Positions 8,248 through 16,913 are shown, counted from the first letter of the stretch. The stretch is DNA of 64,000 bases from a bacterium (GCA_024742285.1 JANSYR010000005.1:1-64000), one strand, 5' to 3'. Program-made: numbers and translations. The notes: generated by a model not told the origin, from the letters alone.

Positions 8248-9050
8248 TCCGTCCCCGCGAACTCGGCCCTTCCGAGGTCCGCGCCGACGTCGACGTGTCG
8301 CCCTTCGACCTCGCTCCGGCCGCCGAGCACGAGACCGGGGCCGCGGCGCTCTGTCTGCACGGCCTGACGGGCACGCCCTACGAGGTGCGTCCCGTGGCCG
8401 AAGCCCTCGCGAAGCGGGGCATCCGCTCGAAGGGCATCTGGATGGCCGGCCACAACGGAACGGTCGACGATCTCGCGGCGACCCATCGCGACGAGTGGGT
8501 GGGGCTCGCGAGTGCGGCGCTGGAGGCGCTGCGAGCGGAGCACGAGAAGGTCTTCCTGGTGGGGGTCTCGATGGGCGGGCTCACGAGCCTGCGGCTCGCC
8601 CAGACCGGGTTCGTCGACGGCCTCGTCGTGATCGGAACGCCGCTGGCACTCGCGCCGCCGATCCCCCAGCTGCTTCCGCTCGTCCGACTCTTTTCGAAGG
8701 GGCGCCCGAAGCGCGGGTCCGACCTCGCGGATCCCGCGGCGGCGGCGCGTCACCCGCACTTCCCGATGATGCCCTTCGATTCCGTGCGCGAGCTGATCCG
8801 GCTCCAGCGCGAAGTCGTGCCCGCTCTCGAGCAGATCCGCGCGCCGATCCTGGTCGCCCACGGCAAGCGCGACTCGACCGCGTCGCCGGCGGACGCGGAG
8901 CGCCTCTACGCTTCGGTCGGGACGCCTGCGGCGGATCGCGAGCTCTTCCTGCTCGAGCGGTCGGGACACGTCGTCCCGGTCGACTACGACGGGCCCGCGC
9001 TCTCGACGGCCGCCGCGGACTTCCTCTCACGCCGCGCGACGCGCGCCTAG
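8244..9050 (+). CDS. Alpha/beta-hydrolase, Est30-like carboxylesterase
   Basis: A 268-residue serine hydrolase overlapping larC by ATGA. ALCLHGLTGTPYEVRPVAEALA near residue 35 is the oxyanion region, VGVSMGGL near 108 the nucleophile elbow, PILVAHGKRDSTASP near 205 holds the acid, and ERSGHVVPVD near 240 the catalytic His. This layout is that of Est30/YvaK-type carboxylesterases and monoacylglycerol lipases acting on short to medium esters. The overlap with larC may simply reflect co-transcription; no role in cofactor synthesis is known for this family. Confidence 0.85.
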   Translation: MIRPRELGPSEVRADVDVSPFDLAPAAEHETGAAALCLHGLTGTPYEVRPVAEALAKRGIRSKGIWMAGHNGTVDDLAATHRDEWVGLASAALEALRAEHEKVFLVGVSMGGLTSLRLAQTGFVDGLVVIGTPLALAPPIPQLLPLVRLFSKGRPKRGSDLADPAAAARHPHFPMMPFDSVRELIRLQREVVPALEQIRAPILVAHGKRDSTASPADAERLYASVGTPAADRELFLLERSGHVVPVDYDGPALSTAAADFLSRRATRA

Positions 9051-9079
9051 CCTGAGCTGCCCGTCGCGCTCGGAGGGGT

Positions 9080-10495
9080 CTAGCTTCCCGTCGCGGAGCG
9101 GTCGCGCTCGCGCCGATCGAGCCAGGCGATGAGCGCCTCTTCGTCCTCGGGCGTGATGTTCGCGAAGCGCAGCCCGAGGCCGGGGACGGCGCCCTGGCTC
9201 TCGGCGCGATAGAGCACCTCGCCATCGAAGCCGACCTGCCGGCCGAGCTCCGGGAGCGCGATCTCGCAGCGCATCGCCGTGTTCAGGTCGACCTGGACGT
9301 CGGTCGCGAGGAAGACGCCGCCGCGGCCGACCTCGGTCGCGATGCACGGAGCGGCGATTCCGAAGAGGCGGGCATCGAAGCGGCCCGCATAACGCGTGAA
9401 GCGTCGCTGTCCCGGGGTCGCAATGAGCTTGCCGAGGCGCGCGACGAAGCGAGTCGCGTCGCGAGGGCCGATCACGTAGCCGGCGGCACCGACCGCGCGG
9501 GCGGCTTCGCGTCGCGCTTCGTGGCGGGCGTCGTCGAGCAGGACGACGGGGATGCCTTCGATGCCGGAGATGGAGCGGGTGGCGGCCACCAGGCTCGCCC
9601 CGTCGCTGCGGCCGAGAGCGTACTCGGAGACCACGAGATCCGGGCTCGTTCGAGCGAGCCGCATCAACGCCTCGGTCTCGCTCCGCGCGGTCGCGAGTCG
9701 GAAGCCCTGCCGCTCGAGGGCGTCGCGCAGGTCACCATCCTCGACGAGCTGGTTGCCGACGAGCAGCACCCGAGGCCGATGGCGGAACGCCGGTGCGGCC
9801 TGGCTCCGGTTCGGAGGAAGGCTGCGGGCGCGCGGCGGGGCATCGTCCTCGCGGTCGCGGAGGCCTTGCGTGCGTTGCGCCGCCTCGCGCTTCTGTGCCT
9901 TCCGCCGCAGGTCGTCGATGTGGGCGGCGAGATGACACTCGAGGTCGGCGCCGGAGTCGATCGCACGGTCGAGCCCGACGACGCGCTCGGCGCGTTCGGC
10001 GAGGGCGAGACCGGAGAGCGGGCCGGAGCTCGGGAGCACGGCCTCGTTTCGGTCGTTCAGATGGATCCGAGCGTCCGGGGTCTCGCCGGGGAGTGCGAAG
10101 GCGAGGGTGGACTCGTCCGGTGCCCACTCCGCGTCGATCGAGAGCGTGGCCAGCCACCGGCGGGCCTCGCCGAGCGCACGCACGCGTTCCCGCCAGGCGC
10201 GCCGGATGACGGCTTCGATGCCCATCGGGTCGCTGGCGTCCCGGACGTCGAGGATCGGGAGACCGAAGAGCGCCCGCGGTCGCAGGCACTTGATCCGACC
10301 GGCATCGATCGTCGCGAAGACGATCCGCTCGACGGCGATCGGGCCAGCGGGGGACTCGAAGGGCGCCGCACCGACCGGCAGGGAGACGAGGAGGCTCCGG
10401 TCGTCGGGCATCGCCCGGACGGCGAGGCCCATGTCGCCATATCGCTTGCGCAGGAACGCGAGCGTGCGGTCCTGCTGCGGTCCCGTTGCCGGCAT
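9080..10495 (-). CDS. Receiver-like domain plus PilZ domain protein
   Basis: A 471-residue protein. Residues 1-230 are an unrecognised N-terminal region with an Arg/Lys-rich linker. Residues about 240-355 form a receiver-like domain (PRVLLVGNQLVEDGDLRDAL through GAAGYVIGP), but the N-terminal acidic pair is missing and the phosphoacceptor position in PDLVVSEYALG is Glu instead of Asp. Residues about 363-465 resemble a PilZ domain, beginning RRFTRYAGRFDARLF and continuing GRGGVFLATD, the usual cyclic-di-GMP binder. The ATG at 10495 is chosen because GAAGGAGG precedes it and homology starts there. It probably acts as a phosphorylation-independent c-di-GMP effector, which is inference. Confidence 0.75.
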   Translation of the reverse strand: MPATGPQQDRTLAFLRKRYGDMGLAVRAMPDDRSLLVSLPVGAAPFESPAGPIAVERIVFATIDAGRIKCLRPRALFGLPILDVRDASDPMGIEAVIRRAWRERVRALGEARRWLATLSIDAEWAPDESTLAFALPGETPDARIHLNDRNEAVLPSSGPLSGLALAERAERVVGLDRAIDSGADLECHLAAHIDDLRRKAQKREAAQRTQGLRDREDDAPPRARSLPPNRSQAAPAFRHRPRVLLVGNQLVEDGDLRDALERQGFRLATARSETEALMRLARTSPDLVVSEYALGRSDGASLVAATRSISGIEGIPVVLLDDARHEARREAARAVGAAGYVIGPRDATRFVARLGKLIATPGQRRFTRYAGRFDARLFGIAAPCIATEVGRGGVFLATDVQVDLNTAMRCEIALPELGRQVGFDGEVLYRAESQGAVPGLGLRFANITPEDEEALIAWLDRRERDRSATGS

Positions 10496-10755
10496 GCCGC
10501 CTCCTTCGTCCCTCTCTTCGACGCTGCGATCCCGACCCTTGAACGTTCCCCCGGTCGGATTCCCGATCGGCAGTCGGTCTTCCCCCTGACGGAACCGCGC
10601 CCCACGCGCCCCACGCGCGCGGGAGCGGACGGACATCGGCAACTCCGCGAGGGCCCCGGGATCGACTCGTCTGGGGCTAAAGCCCTACTTATACGAGGTC
10701 GATACCCCCCAAGCCTTGACGGTGTGACCCCAGTCACGCCACGGAGCGCGTCTTG

Positions 10756-10980
10756 ATGAGACAGATCCTGCTTGCCCTCGTGGTCCTATCGACCTTCGCC
10801 TTCGCGCAGAACGTGCTGGCCATCTCGCCGGCGCCGCGGGATCTCGCGAACGCGACGCCGGTCGCGTCCACGGCGAAGACCGCCGGCCGACCGCCGGTCG
10901 GCTCGCTGGCGCTCCTGTTCGCCGGGCTCGTCGGCCTCTCGGCGGCCGGCCGTCGTTTCGAGGGGCGCAGCGCGGCCTGA
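10756..10980 (+). CDS. Tiny exported protein with a PEP-CTERM-like C-terminal tail
   Basis: A 74-residue product: signal peptide (MRQILLALVVLSTFAFAQ, cleavage after about VLA), a spacer of roughly 30 Ala/Pro/Thr-rich residues, then PVGSLALLFAGLVGLSAAGRR, a short hydrophobic segment followed by Arg residues. The last part looks like a PEP-CTERM sorting signal (PEP, membrane segment, basic tail), but the Pro-Glu-Pro is replaced by RPPVG. A TTG at 10753 is an alternative start with better spacing from GGAG at 10743. No exosortase is visible in the window, so processing by that route is unproven. Confidence 0.5.
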   Translation: MRQILLALVVLSTFAFAQNVLAISPAPRDLANATPVASTAKTAGRPPVGSLALLFAGLVGLSAAGRRFEGRSAA

Positions 10981-11044
10981 CCCCGTCACCGACGCGTCGT
11001 CTGGCGGCCGGGCGCGCGAATCAAGCGTCGGCCGCGACCTGCCG

Positions 11045-11860
11045 ATGCGTTTCCTGGCCTCGACCCGCTCGCGCCCGAGCGTGGCTGCCGGAAACCTGCA
11101 CGTGTTCTTCGCCCTGACCCTCGTCTCGGTCGCCTTCGCGGCGATCAGTCTCCGTCTCTTCCGCTCTGCCTGGCAGGTGAAGGGGGCGGAGGGCTGGCTC
11201 GGCCTGGCGTTCCTGTGCGTCGCGCTCTCGATGCCACTTCGTTGGGTGATCCAGCGGACGGCCCTCGTTCCGACGGAGCTCGAGCCCTCCCTCGTCCTCG
11301 GCGGTCATGCGCTGATGGCCCTCGGCCTGTCGGCGTTCACGCTCTTCGTCGGTCGCGTCTTCCGGCCCGACGCGGGCTGGGCGGTCGGGGTGACGACGCT
11401 CCTGATCGGAATCCAGATCGTCTCGCTCCCAGCCCTCGTCCTCTTCGGCGGTCATCGGGACGAGCAGAACGTCTCCGTCGTCGTGGTCGGTCTGTGCCGG
11501 GCCTTGCCCTTCGCGTGGGGCTTCGTCGAGTCGCTCCGGTACTACCACCTGATGAAGCGCCGCGAGACGCTGGGCCTCGCGGATGCGGTCGTGACCAATC
11601 GCTTCGCGCTCTTCGCCGTCTGGACCGGGGCCCTGGTCGGGCTCCCGATCCTGCTCTTCGTCGTGCGCGCGTGGGCGCTGCTGTCGACGGCGACGGGCCG
11701 GCTGATCGCCGAAGACGGTTCGCTCGCGGCCCCCGCCTGGCTGCTCGCGGTGGGCTTGCTCGGCTTCGGCCTCGCCGCGTCCGCGGCGCTCTGGCTGAGC
11801 TTCTTTCCGCCGCAGGCGTGGCTCGAGCGGATCCGCGCGCAGCCCCCCGCCGCCGCCTGA
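11045..11860 (+). CDS. Integral membrane protein of unknown function
   Basis: A 271-residue protein with about seven hydrophobic segments (roughly at residues 17-37, 48-64, 79-99, 107-131, 141-160, 184-208 and 232-255) and short basic loops. I recognise no catalytic motif. The frame is open further upstream, but ATG 11045 starts just before the first membrane segment. It sits alone between the small exported protein and the rsmJ-like gene. Function is not assignable; the seven-segment layout resembles uncharacterised bacterial membrane families rather than transporters. Confidence 0.6.
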   Translation: MRFLASTRSRPSVAAGNLHVFFALTLVSVAFAAISLRLFRSAWQVKGAEGWLGLAFLCVALSMPLRWVIQRTALVPTELEPSLVLGGHALMALGLSAFTLFVGRVFRPDAGWAVGVTTLLIGIQIVSLPALVLFGGHRDEQNVSVVVVGLCRALPFAWGFVESLRYYHLMKRRETLGLADAVVTNRFALFAVWTGALVGLPILLFVVRAWALLSTATGRLIAEDGSLAAPAWLLAVGLLGFGLAASAALWLSFFPPQAWLERIRAQPPAAA

Positions 11861-11958
11861 GATCCGGGACGCGCCCGCCCTTCGAGGCTCGCTACTCTGG
11901 GGCGATCCGGCCCGCCGCGTCCCGCGCCCCGGCCGAGCGTTGCCGAGGCCCCCGCGTC

Positions 11959-12726
11959 GTGGAAGCCGAGTCCCTGGAAACCGAGGTCACCGAGGCGACC
12001 GAAGCCCCGCGTCCGCGCTGCGCGATCGCGCCCGGCGTCGAGGCGCCGTCCGGGCTCGCTTCGCGCGCGTGGGACGATGCGGGCGAGGATGCGTTCCTGC
12101 TCGGGAAGAGCGCCGGTGCGCTCGACCTCCGCCCGCCGGGCGAGCACGATCGACCGGGCGTCCGCGCCGTCTTCCCGCCCGATCGCGGGGGCGCGGGACC
12201 GAATCCCCTGGTCCGCGCCTTCGGTCCTCGGATCGTCGCCGTCCACGACCTGACCGCGGGCCTCGGCGGGGACGCCTATCGTCTCGCCCGTGCCGGATAC
12301 GCCGTCGTCGCGGTCGAGCGGGATCCGGTGATCTTCGCGCTCCTCGAGAGCGGCTGGCGGAACGCGGAGGCGGTGCCGGCGGAGGTCTCGGAGCGCCTCG
12401 TGTTCGCGCGCGGCGAGGGGCTCGACGCGATCGAGGCGATCGATGCCCTCGATCACGGGGTCTACATCGATCCGATGTACCCGCCGCCGAGGCGCGCGAG
12501 CGCGAAGCCGCGGCGCGAGCTCCAGGTCCTGCGGGCCTGGCTGCCCGCCGACGTCGATACGCGCCCGATCGTCGAGGCCGCCCGCGAGCGGGCAGCGCGG
12601 GTCGTCGTCAAGCGGCCTCATCATGCCGATCCGCTCGTGCCGCGCCCGAGTCACACGATCGAGAGCAAGCTCGTGCGCTTCGACGTCTACGTGAATCCCG
12701 CGCGTCTCTCCGAGGCGGGCGGATGA
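11959..12726 (+). CDS. rsmJ: RsmJ-like class I SAM methyltransferase
   Basis: RsmJ methylates N2 of a guanine in 16S rRNA (G1516 in E. coli). The 255-residue protein has the Rossmann glycine motif VHDLTAGLGGDAYRLARAGY, the acidic SAM-binding strand VVAVERDP, the family hallmark YIDPMYPPP near residue 170 and VVVKRPHHADPL near 215, all typical of the RsmJ/DUF548 group. The start is uncertain: GTG 11959 is the first candidate with reasonable coding content. Its stop overlaps the rsmE start, so two small-subunit rRNA methyltransferases appear to be translationally coupled. Confidence 0.8.
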   Translation: MEAESLETEVTEATEAPRPRCAIAPGVEAPSGLASRAWDDAGEDAFLLGKSAGALDLRPPGEHDRPGVRAVFPPDRGGAGPNPLVRAFGPRIVAVHDLTAGLGGDAYRLARAGYAVVAVERDPVIFALLESGWRNAEAVPAEVSERLVFARGEGLDAIEAIDALDHGVYIDPMYPPPRRASAKPRRELQVLRAWLPADVDTRPIVEAARERAARVVVKRPHHADPLVPRPSHTIESKLVRFDVYVNPARLSEAGG

Positions 12727-13433
12727 GCTCGTTCTGGGCCTGGACGGAATCTCCGGTGGTGACCGGCGAGTGCGTGCTCTCGAGCGACGAAGCTCGCCAC
12801 CTGAGCGCCCGCCGACTGCGACCCGGGGATTCGCTGGTGGTCTTCGACGGAGGCGGGGGAACGGGATCCGCGCGCCTCGTCGAGTCGACGAAGCGCGCGG
12901 TACGGGTCGAGGTCGAGTCCGTCGAGCAGGCGCCGGCTCCGGCCGGCGGGCCGGTGATCGCCAGTGCGATCCCGAAAGGGGACCGGCTGTCGACGATGCT
13001 CCAGATGCTCTCGCAGCTCGGCGCGCGGGTCTGGCAGCCGCTCGTCCTGGAGCACTCGGTCGTCCGCAGCGTCGACCCCGAATCGGCGCGATTCCGGCGG
13101 ATCCTGGTCGAGAGTGCGAAGGTGGCGCGGCGTCCCTGGTTGCTCGCGGCGCGCGCACCGATCGCGCTCCACGGGCTGCTCGCCGCGCCACGAGAAGGGC
13201 CGGCCGTGTTCGGCGATCGCGAAGGCGAGGGGGGGCCGCTCCCGTCGGACTGCGCCCTCGTGGTGATCGGGCCGGAGGCCGGCTTCAGCGAAGCCGAGCG
13301 GAGGGATCTGGCCGAGGCAGGCGTCGGCCCGGCTGCGCTCGCGCCGCACAACCTGAGGATCGAGACGGCGGCGATCGCCGCTACCGTGAGCGCGTTCACC
13401 GGGCGGGTCGCGGGAACGGGAGAGGACGGATGA
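12723..13433 (+). CDS. rsmE: 16S rRNA (uracil-1498-N3)-methyltransferase RsmE
   Basis: RsmE is a SPOUT-fold methyltransferase acting on U1498 of 16S rRNA. The 236-residue protein begins with the PUA-like region (LSSDEARHLSARRLRPGDSLVVFDG), continues with AIPKGDRLSTMLQMLSQLGARVWQPL, and ends with the knot motifs VIGPEAGFSEAE and LRIETAAIAATVSAF. The usual GPEGG reads GPEAG here, a mild change. It overlaps both neighbours by ATGA, so rsmJ, rsmE and ilvA form one transcript. Confidence 0.93.
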   Translation: MSSFWAWTESPVVTGECVLSSDEARHLSARRLRPGDSLVVFDGGGGTGSARLVESTKRAVRVEVESVEQAPAPAGGPVIASAIPKGDRLSTMLQMLSQLGARVWQPLVLEHSVVRSVDPESARFRRILVESAKVARRPWLLAARAPIALHGLLAAPREGPAVFGDREGEGGPLPSDCALVVIGPEAGFSEAERRDLAEAGVGPAALAPHNLRIETAAIAATVSAFTGRVAGTGEDG

Positions 13434-14968
13434 CGAAGGCAGGCGGAGACGAGGCAACGGGGGAGGCCCTGCTCGAGCGGATCCTGCGCGCGCCGGTCTA
13501 CGACGTCGCCGTCGAGACGCCCCTCGAGCCGGCGTCGCTCCTCTCCGAGCGGCTCGGCAATCGCGTCTGGATCAAGCGTGAGGATCTCCAGCCCGTCTTC
13601 TCGTTCAAGCTCCGGGGCGCGTACAACCGGCTGCGCAGCCTGAGCGAAGCGGAGCGCAAGGCCGGGATCGTCGCAGCGTCCGCGGGAAATCACGCGCAGG
13701 GCGTCGCCCTCGCGTCGAGTCGGCTCGGCGTCGAGGCGCGGATCGTGATGCCCAGGACCACGCCCCGGATCAAGGTCGACGCGGTCCGCCGGTTCGGGGC
13801 GGAGGCGATCCTCGAGGGAGACGGCTACGACGACGCGGCGGCCCTCGCGCTCCGGCTTCAACAAGAGGAGGGGCGCACCTTCGTCCATCCCTACGACGAC
13901 CTCGACGTGATCGCCGGGCAGGGCACGATCGGCATGGAGATCCTGCGACAGCATCGCGGGAACCTCGACGCGATCTTCGTGCCCGTCGGCGGCGGGGGGC
14001 TCGTCGCGGGAATCGTCGCCTACGTGAAGCGGATCTCGCCGGGGACGAAGGTGATCGGCGTCGAGCCGGACGACGCGGCGTGTCTGGCCGCGGCGCTCGA
14101 AGCGGGCGAGCGCGTCGACGTCGGTCCGGTCGGACTCTTCGCCGATGGCGTCGCCGTCCGGCAGGTCGGCGAGCGGCCCTGGAACGTCGTCCGTGACGCG
14201 ATCGACGAGGTCGTGACGGTCGGGATCGACGAGATCTGTGCCGCGATCCGGGACGTCTTCGACGACACGCGATCGATCGCCGAGCCGGCGGGGGCGCTCT
14301 CGGTCGCGGGTTTGAAGCGCTGGGTCGCTCGGGAGGACGCGCGCGGCGCGACGCTCGTCGCGATCGACTCCGGCGCCAACATGAACTTCGACCGGTTGCG
14401 CCACGTCGCCGAGCGCGCCGAGATCGGTGAAGACCGGGAGGCGCTGCTGGCCGTCACGATCCCGGAGCGACCGGGTGCCTTCCAGGGGCTCTGCCGCGGG
14501 CTCGGGAATCACGGGGTCACCGAATTCAACTACCGCTACGGCGACCCCGACGCCGCCCACGTCTTCGTCGGCGTCGCGCTCTCGGACGGCGCCGCCGAAC
14601 GCGTCCGCGTGATGGACGGGCTGCGCGCCGAGGGCTTCGAAGTCGTCGACATGACGGGCAACGAGCTCGCCAAGCTCCACGTCCGCTTCATGGTGGGCGG
14701 CCGCGCGAACCGGACGGACGAGCGGCTCTTCCGCTTCGAGTTCCCCGAACGTCCCGGTGCCCTCGCGCGCTTCCTCGAGGCGGTCGGCGGTCGCTGGAAC
14801 ATCAGCCTGTTCCACTACCGCAATCACGGGGCCGCCTTCGGTCGCGTGCTGGCGGGGCTCGAAGTGCCGCCGGAGTCGTCCGACGAGCTGGCGCGCTTCC
14901 TCGAGGATCTCGGCTACGTCTGGGTCGACGAGACGGGCAACGCCGCGGCCGGTCTCTTCCTCGGCTAG
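13430..14968 (+). CDS. ilvA: Biosynthetic threonine dehydratase (ammonia-lyase) IlvA
   Basis: IlvA converts threonine to 2-oxobutanoate using pyridoxal phosphate, committing carbon to isoleucine. The 512-residue length matches the biosynthetic form with two C-terminal ACT-like regulatory domains. KREDLQPVFSFKLRGAYN near residue 50 holds the cofactor Lys, SAGNHAQGVALAS near 85 binds the substrate, and PVGGGGLVAGI near 185 is the glycine loop for the phosphate. The regulatory part (LLAVTIPERPGAFQGLC and FRFEFPERPGALARFLEAV) shows the paired domains, so feedback by isoleucine is expected. Its TAG shares the palindromic CTAG with the stop of the convergent gene. Confidence 0.94.
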   Translation: MTKAGGDEATGEALLERILRAPVYDVAVETPLEPASLLSERLGNRVWIKREDLQPVFSFKLRGAYNRLRSLSEAERKAGIVAASAGNHAQGVALASSRLGVEARIVMPRTTPRIKVDAVRRFGAEAILEGDGYDDAAALALRLQQEEGRTFVHPYDDLDVIAGQGTIGMEILRQHRGNLDAIFVPVGGGGLVAGIVAYVKRISPGTKVIGVEPDDAACLAAALEAGERVDVGPVGLFADGVAVRQVGERPWNVVRDAIDEVVTVGIDEICAAIRDVFDDTRSIAEPAGALSVAGLKRWVAREDARGATLVAIDSGANMNFDRLRHVAERAEIGEDREALLAVTIPERPGAFQGLCRGLGNHGVTEFNYRYGDPDAAHVFVGVALSDGAAERVRVMDGLRAEGFEVVDMTGNELAKLHVRFMVGGRANRTDERLFRFEFPERPGALARFLEAVGGRWNISLFHYRNHGAAFGRVLAGLEVPPESSDELARFLEDLGYVWVDETGNAAAGLFLG

Positions 14969-15480
14969 GCGCCGGCGCTCTCGAGCAGGTCGTTCATCTT
15001 CCGGAAATCCTGGCGGATGTTCCAGGCGAAGAGGGGCTTCACGAGTCGCCCGAGGAGCACGGAGCCCTCGAAGTGGAAGAAGCGCGTGCGCCCGTCGCCT
15101 TCGGGACGCGCAGCCATGCCGACGTCACCGAGTCCGGAGGACATCAGGCACCAGCCCGGGCGCACGACGACGTCGAAGCGCTGCCAGCGTGAGAGTGCCG
15201 GGATCGGCCCCTTCACGTGGAGGACGAGACGGTCCCCCGTGCGGGAGACGACCTTCGCAGCGCCGACGGCGGCTTCGATCCGCGCGGTGTACTGCTCGAA
15301 GTCGGAGACGAGCGTCCAGACGCGGTCGAAGCCCGCCTCGAAGACCGTCTCGTTCGTCGCGACGTGGGGAAGGCCGGCCGCGAGTGCGCGCATCCGGTCG
15401 ACCGGGTCGAGCTCGGCGGTCGGCCACGCATAACGAGCGACGTCGATCGGGGCTTCGGACATCGGGTCGAGGGCGCTCAT
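14965..15480 (-). CDS. SRPBCC (START-like) lipid- or ligand-binding family protein
   Basis: A 171-residue protein. The central part reads ETVFEAGFDRVWTLVSDFEQYTARIEAAVGAAKVVSRTGDRLVLHVKG, the pattern of the helix-grip START/SRPBCC fold, in which a hydrophobic cavity binds lipids or polyketides. ATG 15480 follows AGGAGGTGGTCCGC, a clear ribosome site; the in-frame GTG nine bases upstream overlaps that site. It is the last of three same-strand genes after the acyltransferase and ECF sigma factor. No specific ligand can be read from the sequence. Confidence 0.75.
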   Translation of the reverse strand: MSALDPMSEAPIDVARYAWPTAELDPVDRMRALAAGLPHVATNETVFEAGFDRVWTLVSDFEQYTARIEAAVGAAKVVSRTGDRLVLHVKGPIPALSRWQRFDVVVRPGWCLMSSGLGDVGMAARPEGDGRTRFFHFEGSVLLGRLVKPLFAWNIRQDFRKMNDLLESAGA

Positions 15481-15514
15481 GCGGACCACCTCCTGGACGG
15501 GCGAGCGAGAGACA

Positions 15515-16087
15515 TCAGGCGGTCCACCGCTTTCGGAAAGCCTCGCGGGCGCGGTGCAGCCGGGATTTGATCGTGCCGCGGGCCACGTCGAGCTCGGCGG
15601 CGGCCTCGGCTTCGGACAGCCCCTCGAGATCGCGCAGCACGAGGATCGCGCGCTGGTCCGGGGGCAGCTCCGCGAGGACGCGGGTCACGTCGCGCGCGAG
15701 GGCGGGATCGAGGAGGGCGCCCTCGGTTTCCTCGAGAGAGTCGAAGAGGGGCTCCCGCCGCCGCCGCTCGGCGTGGCGGATCGCCTCCCGGGTCGCGATC
15801 CGCCGGACCCAGGAGCGGAGCGCGGTCGGATCGCGCAGGCCCGCGAGGTCGCGCATGACCTGGATCATCGTCTCCTGGGCCGCGTCGGGCCCCGCGTCGA
15901 GCGCGATCGAACCGCACAGACGTCCGACCCACGGCATCAGGCCGTCCAGGACGTCGCCCAGGGCGATGAGATCGCCTTCCTGGGCGGCCTGGATCTGGTC
16001 GAGGTTCGGCACCGAAGCAGGGGGCGACGAACCCGTGGAAGGTTCCCCGGCCGGGGTGTTTTTCTGGTTTCGGCTGGGCGGCGGCAC
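15515..16087 (-). CDS. ECF-type RNA polymerase sigma factor
   Basis: A 190-residue sigma-70 family protein with region 2 (DVLDGLMPWVGRLCGSIALDAGPDAAQETMIQVMRDL, then ALRSWVRRIATREAI) and region 4 (LAELPPDQRAILVLRDLEGLSEAEAAAELDVARGTIKSRLHRARE). GTG 16087 is chosen because GGAGGT sits five bases upstream; a later GTG at 16012 lacks such a site. The first 25 residues are a Pro/Ser-rich extension. No anti-sigma gene adjoins it: the upstream gene is an acyltransferase and the downstream gene an SRPBCC protein. Regulation by a partner elsewhere, or by transcription alone, is possible. Confidence 0.88.
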   Translation of the reverse strand: MPPPSRNQKNTPAGEPSTGSSPPASVPNLDQIQAAQEGDLIALGDVLDGLMPWVGRLCGSIALDAGPDAAQETMIQVMRDLAGLRDPTALRSWVRRIATREAIRHAERRRREPLFDSLEETEGALLDPALARDVTRVLAELPPDQRAILVLRDLEGLSEAEAAAELDVARGTIKSRLHRAREAFRKRWTA

Positions 16088-16109
16088 CGGGGACCTCCGG
16101 CGGGCGCCC

Positions 16110-16754
16110 TCAGTCTGCCACAGCCGTCGCGGCGGACGTGGGGCCGTGCGCGACATCGTCCACGAGGACGCCCACCTCGTCTTCCTCGCGCAGTCGGATC
16201 CGTCCGAAGAGCTCCGGGAACTTGCCCTTCTTGTCGGCGTAGAAGGCGCGGACCCGGTCCATGTCGGCGACGACATCGCCGCTCGGCTCGATCGCGGGGC
16301 CGAACCCACCGACCTTCCGCTCGTAGTCGAGGAAGCTCATCACGATCGGGACCCTGGCCGTGCGCGCGATGTGGTAGAAGCCCGACTTCCAGTACTCGAC
16401 GTGGCCGCGCGTGCCTTCCGCGGGCACCACGAGGCCGAGTTGGTCGTGCTCGTCGAAGAGCCCCGCCAGGATCGTGACGAGGTTGCCGCGCTCGTGACGC
16501 ACGACGGGCAGGCCGCCGACCGCGCGCATGAACCAGCCCAGCGGTGGCCAGAACAGGGAGTGCTTGGCCATGAACGAGATCTTCAACTCGAAGAGCTCGG
16601 CGAAGGCGAGCAGATAGACGAAGTCCCAGTTCGTGGTGTGCGGCGCCGCGATCAGCACGAACTGATCCATCTCGGGCCGCGCGCCTTCCGGTTTCCAGCC
16701 GGTCGCCGCGATCAGGAGGCGCGCGAGGAATCGCCGCACGGGCCGCTTCGTCAT
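16110..16754 (-). CDS. PlsC-like lysophospholipid acyltransferase family protein
   Basis: A 214-residue membrane-associated acyltransferase. AAPHTTNWDFVYLL near residue 36 carries the H-x4-D catalytic motif, KHSLFWPPLGWFMRAVGGLPVVR is the second block, and VPAEGTRGHVEYWKSGFYHIA holds the EGTR motif that positions the acceptor phosphate. The family moves acyl chains to glycerol-phosphate or related lipids at the inner membrane. ATG 16754 is preferred because MTKRPVRRFL is a typical amphipathic start; an in-frame ATG at 16787 is possible. It lies 22 bp upstream of the sigma factor, suggesting an operon linked to envelope stress. Confidence 0.85.
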   Translation of the reverse strand: MTKRPVRRFLARLLIAATGWKPEGARPEMDQFVLIAAPHTTNWDFVYLLAFAELFELKISFMAKHSLFWPPLGWFMRAVGGLPVVRHERGNLVTILAGLFDEHDQLGLVVPAEGTRGHVEYWKSGFYHIARTARVPIVMSFLDYERKVGGFGPAIEPSGDVVADMDRVRAFYADKKGKFPELFGRIRLREEDEVGVLVDDVAHGPTSAATAVAD

Positions 16755-16913
16755 GCGCGGGAGCGTAGCGCCGCCCCGGGTCCGCATCGGCGCTTTCGGG
16801 CGGGGCGCAGCGCGTCATCGGAGCTTTTACACACGACTTACAATGGGGGACGCCCATCGCCGATCGAGAGGCCGGGGCGGTCCCCGCGCGGGCCGTCTAC
16901 ACTCGCCCGCCCC

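Noticed and set aside
14757..16900. Plus-strand open frame leading into the MFS gene
   Set aside because: Covers the sigma factor and acyltransferase on the opposite strand; the peptide has no domain until the MFS start at 16914.
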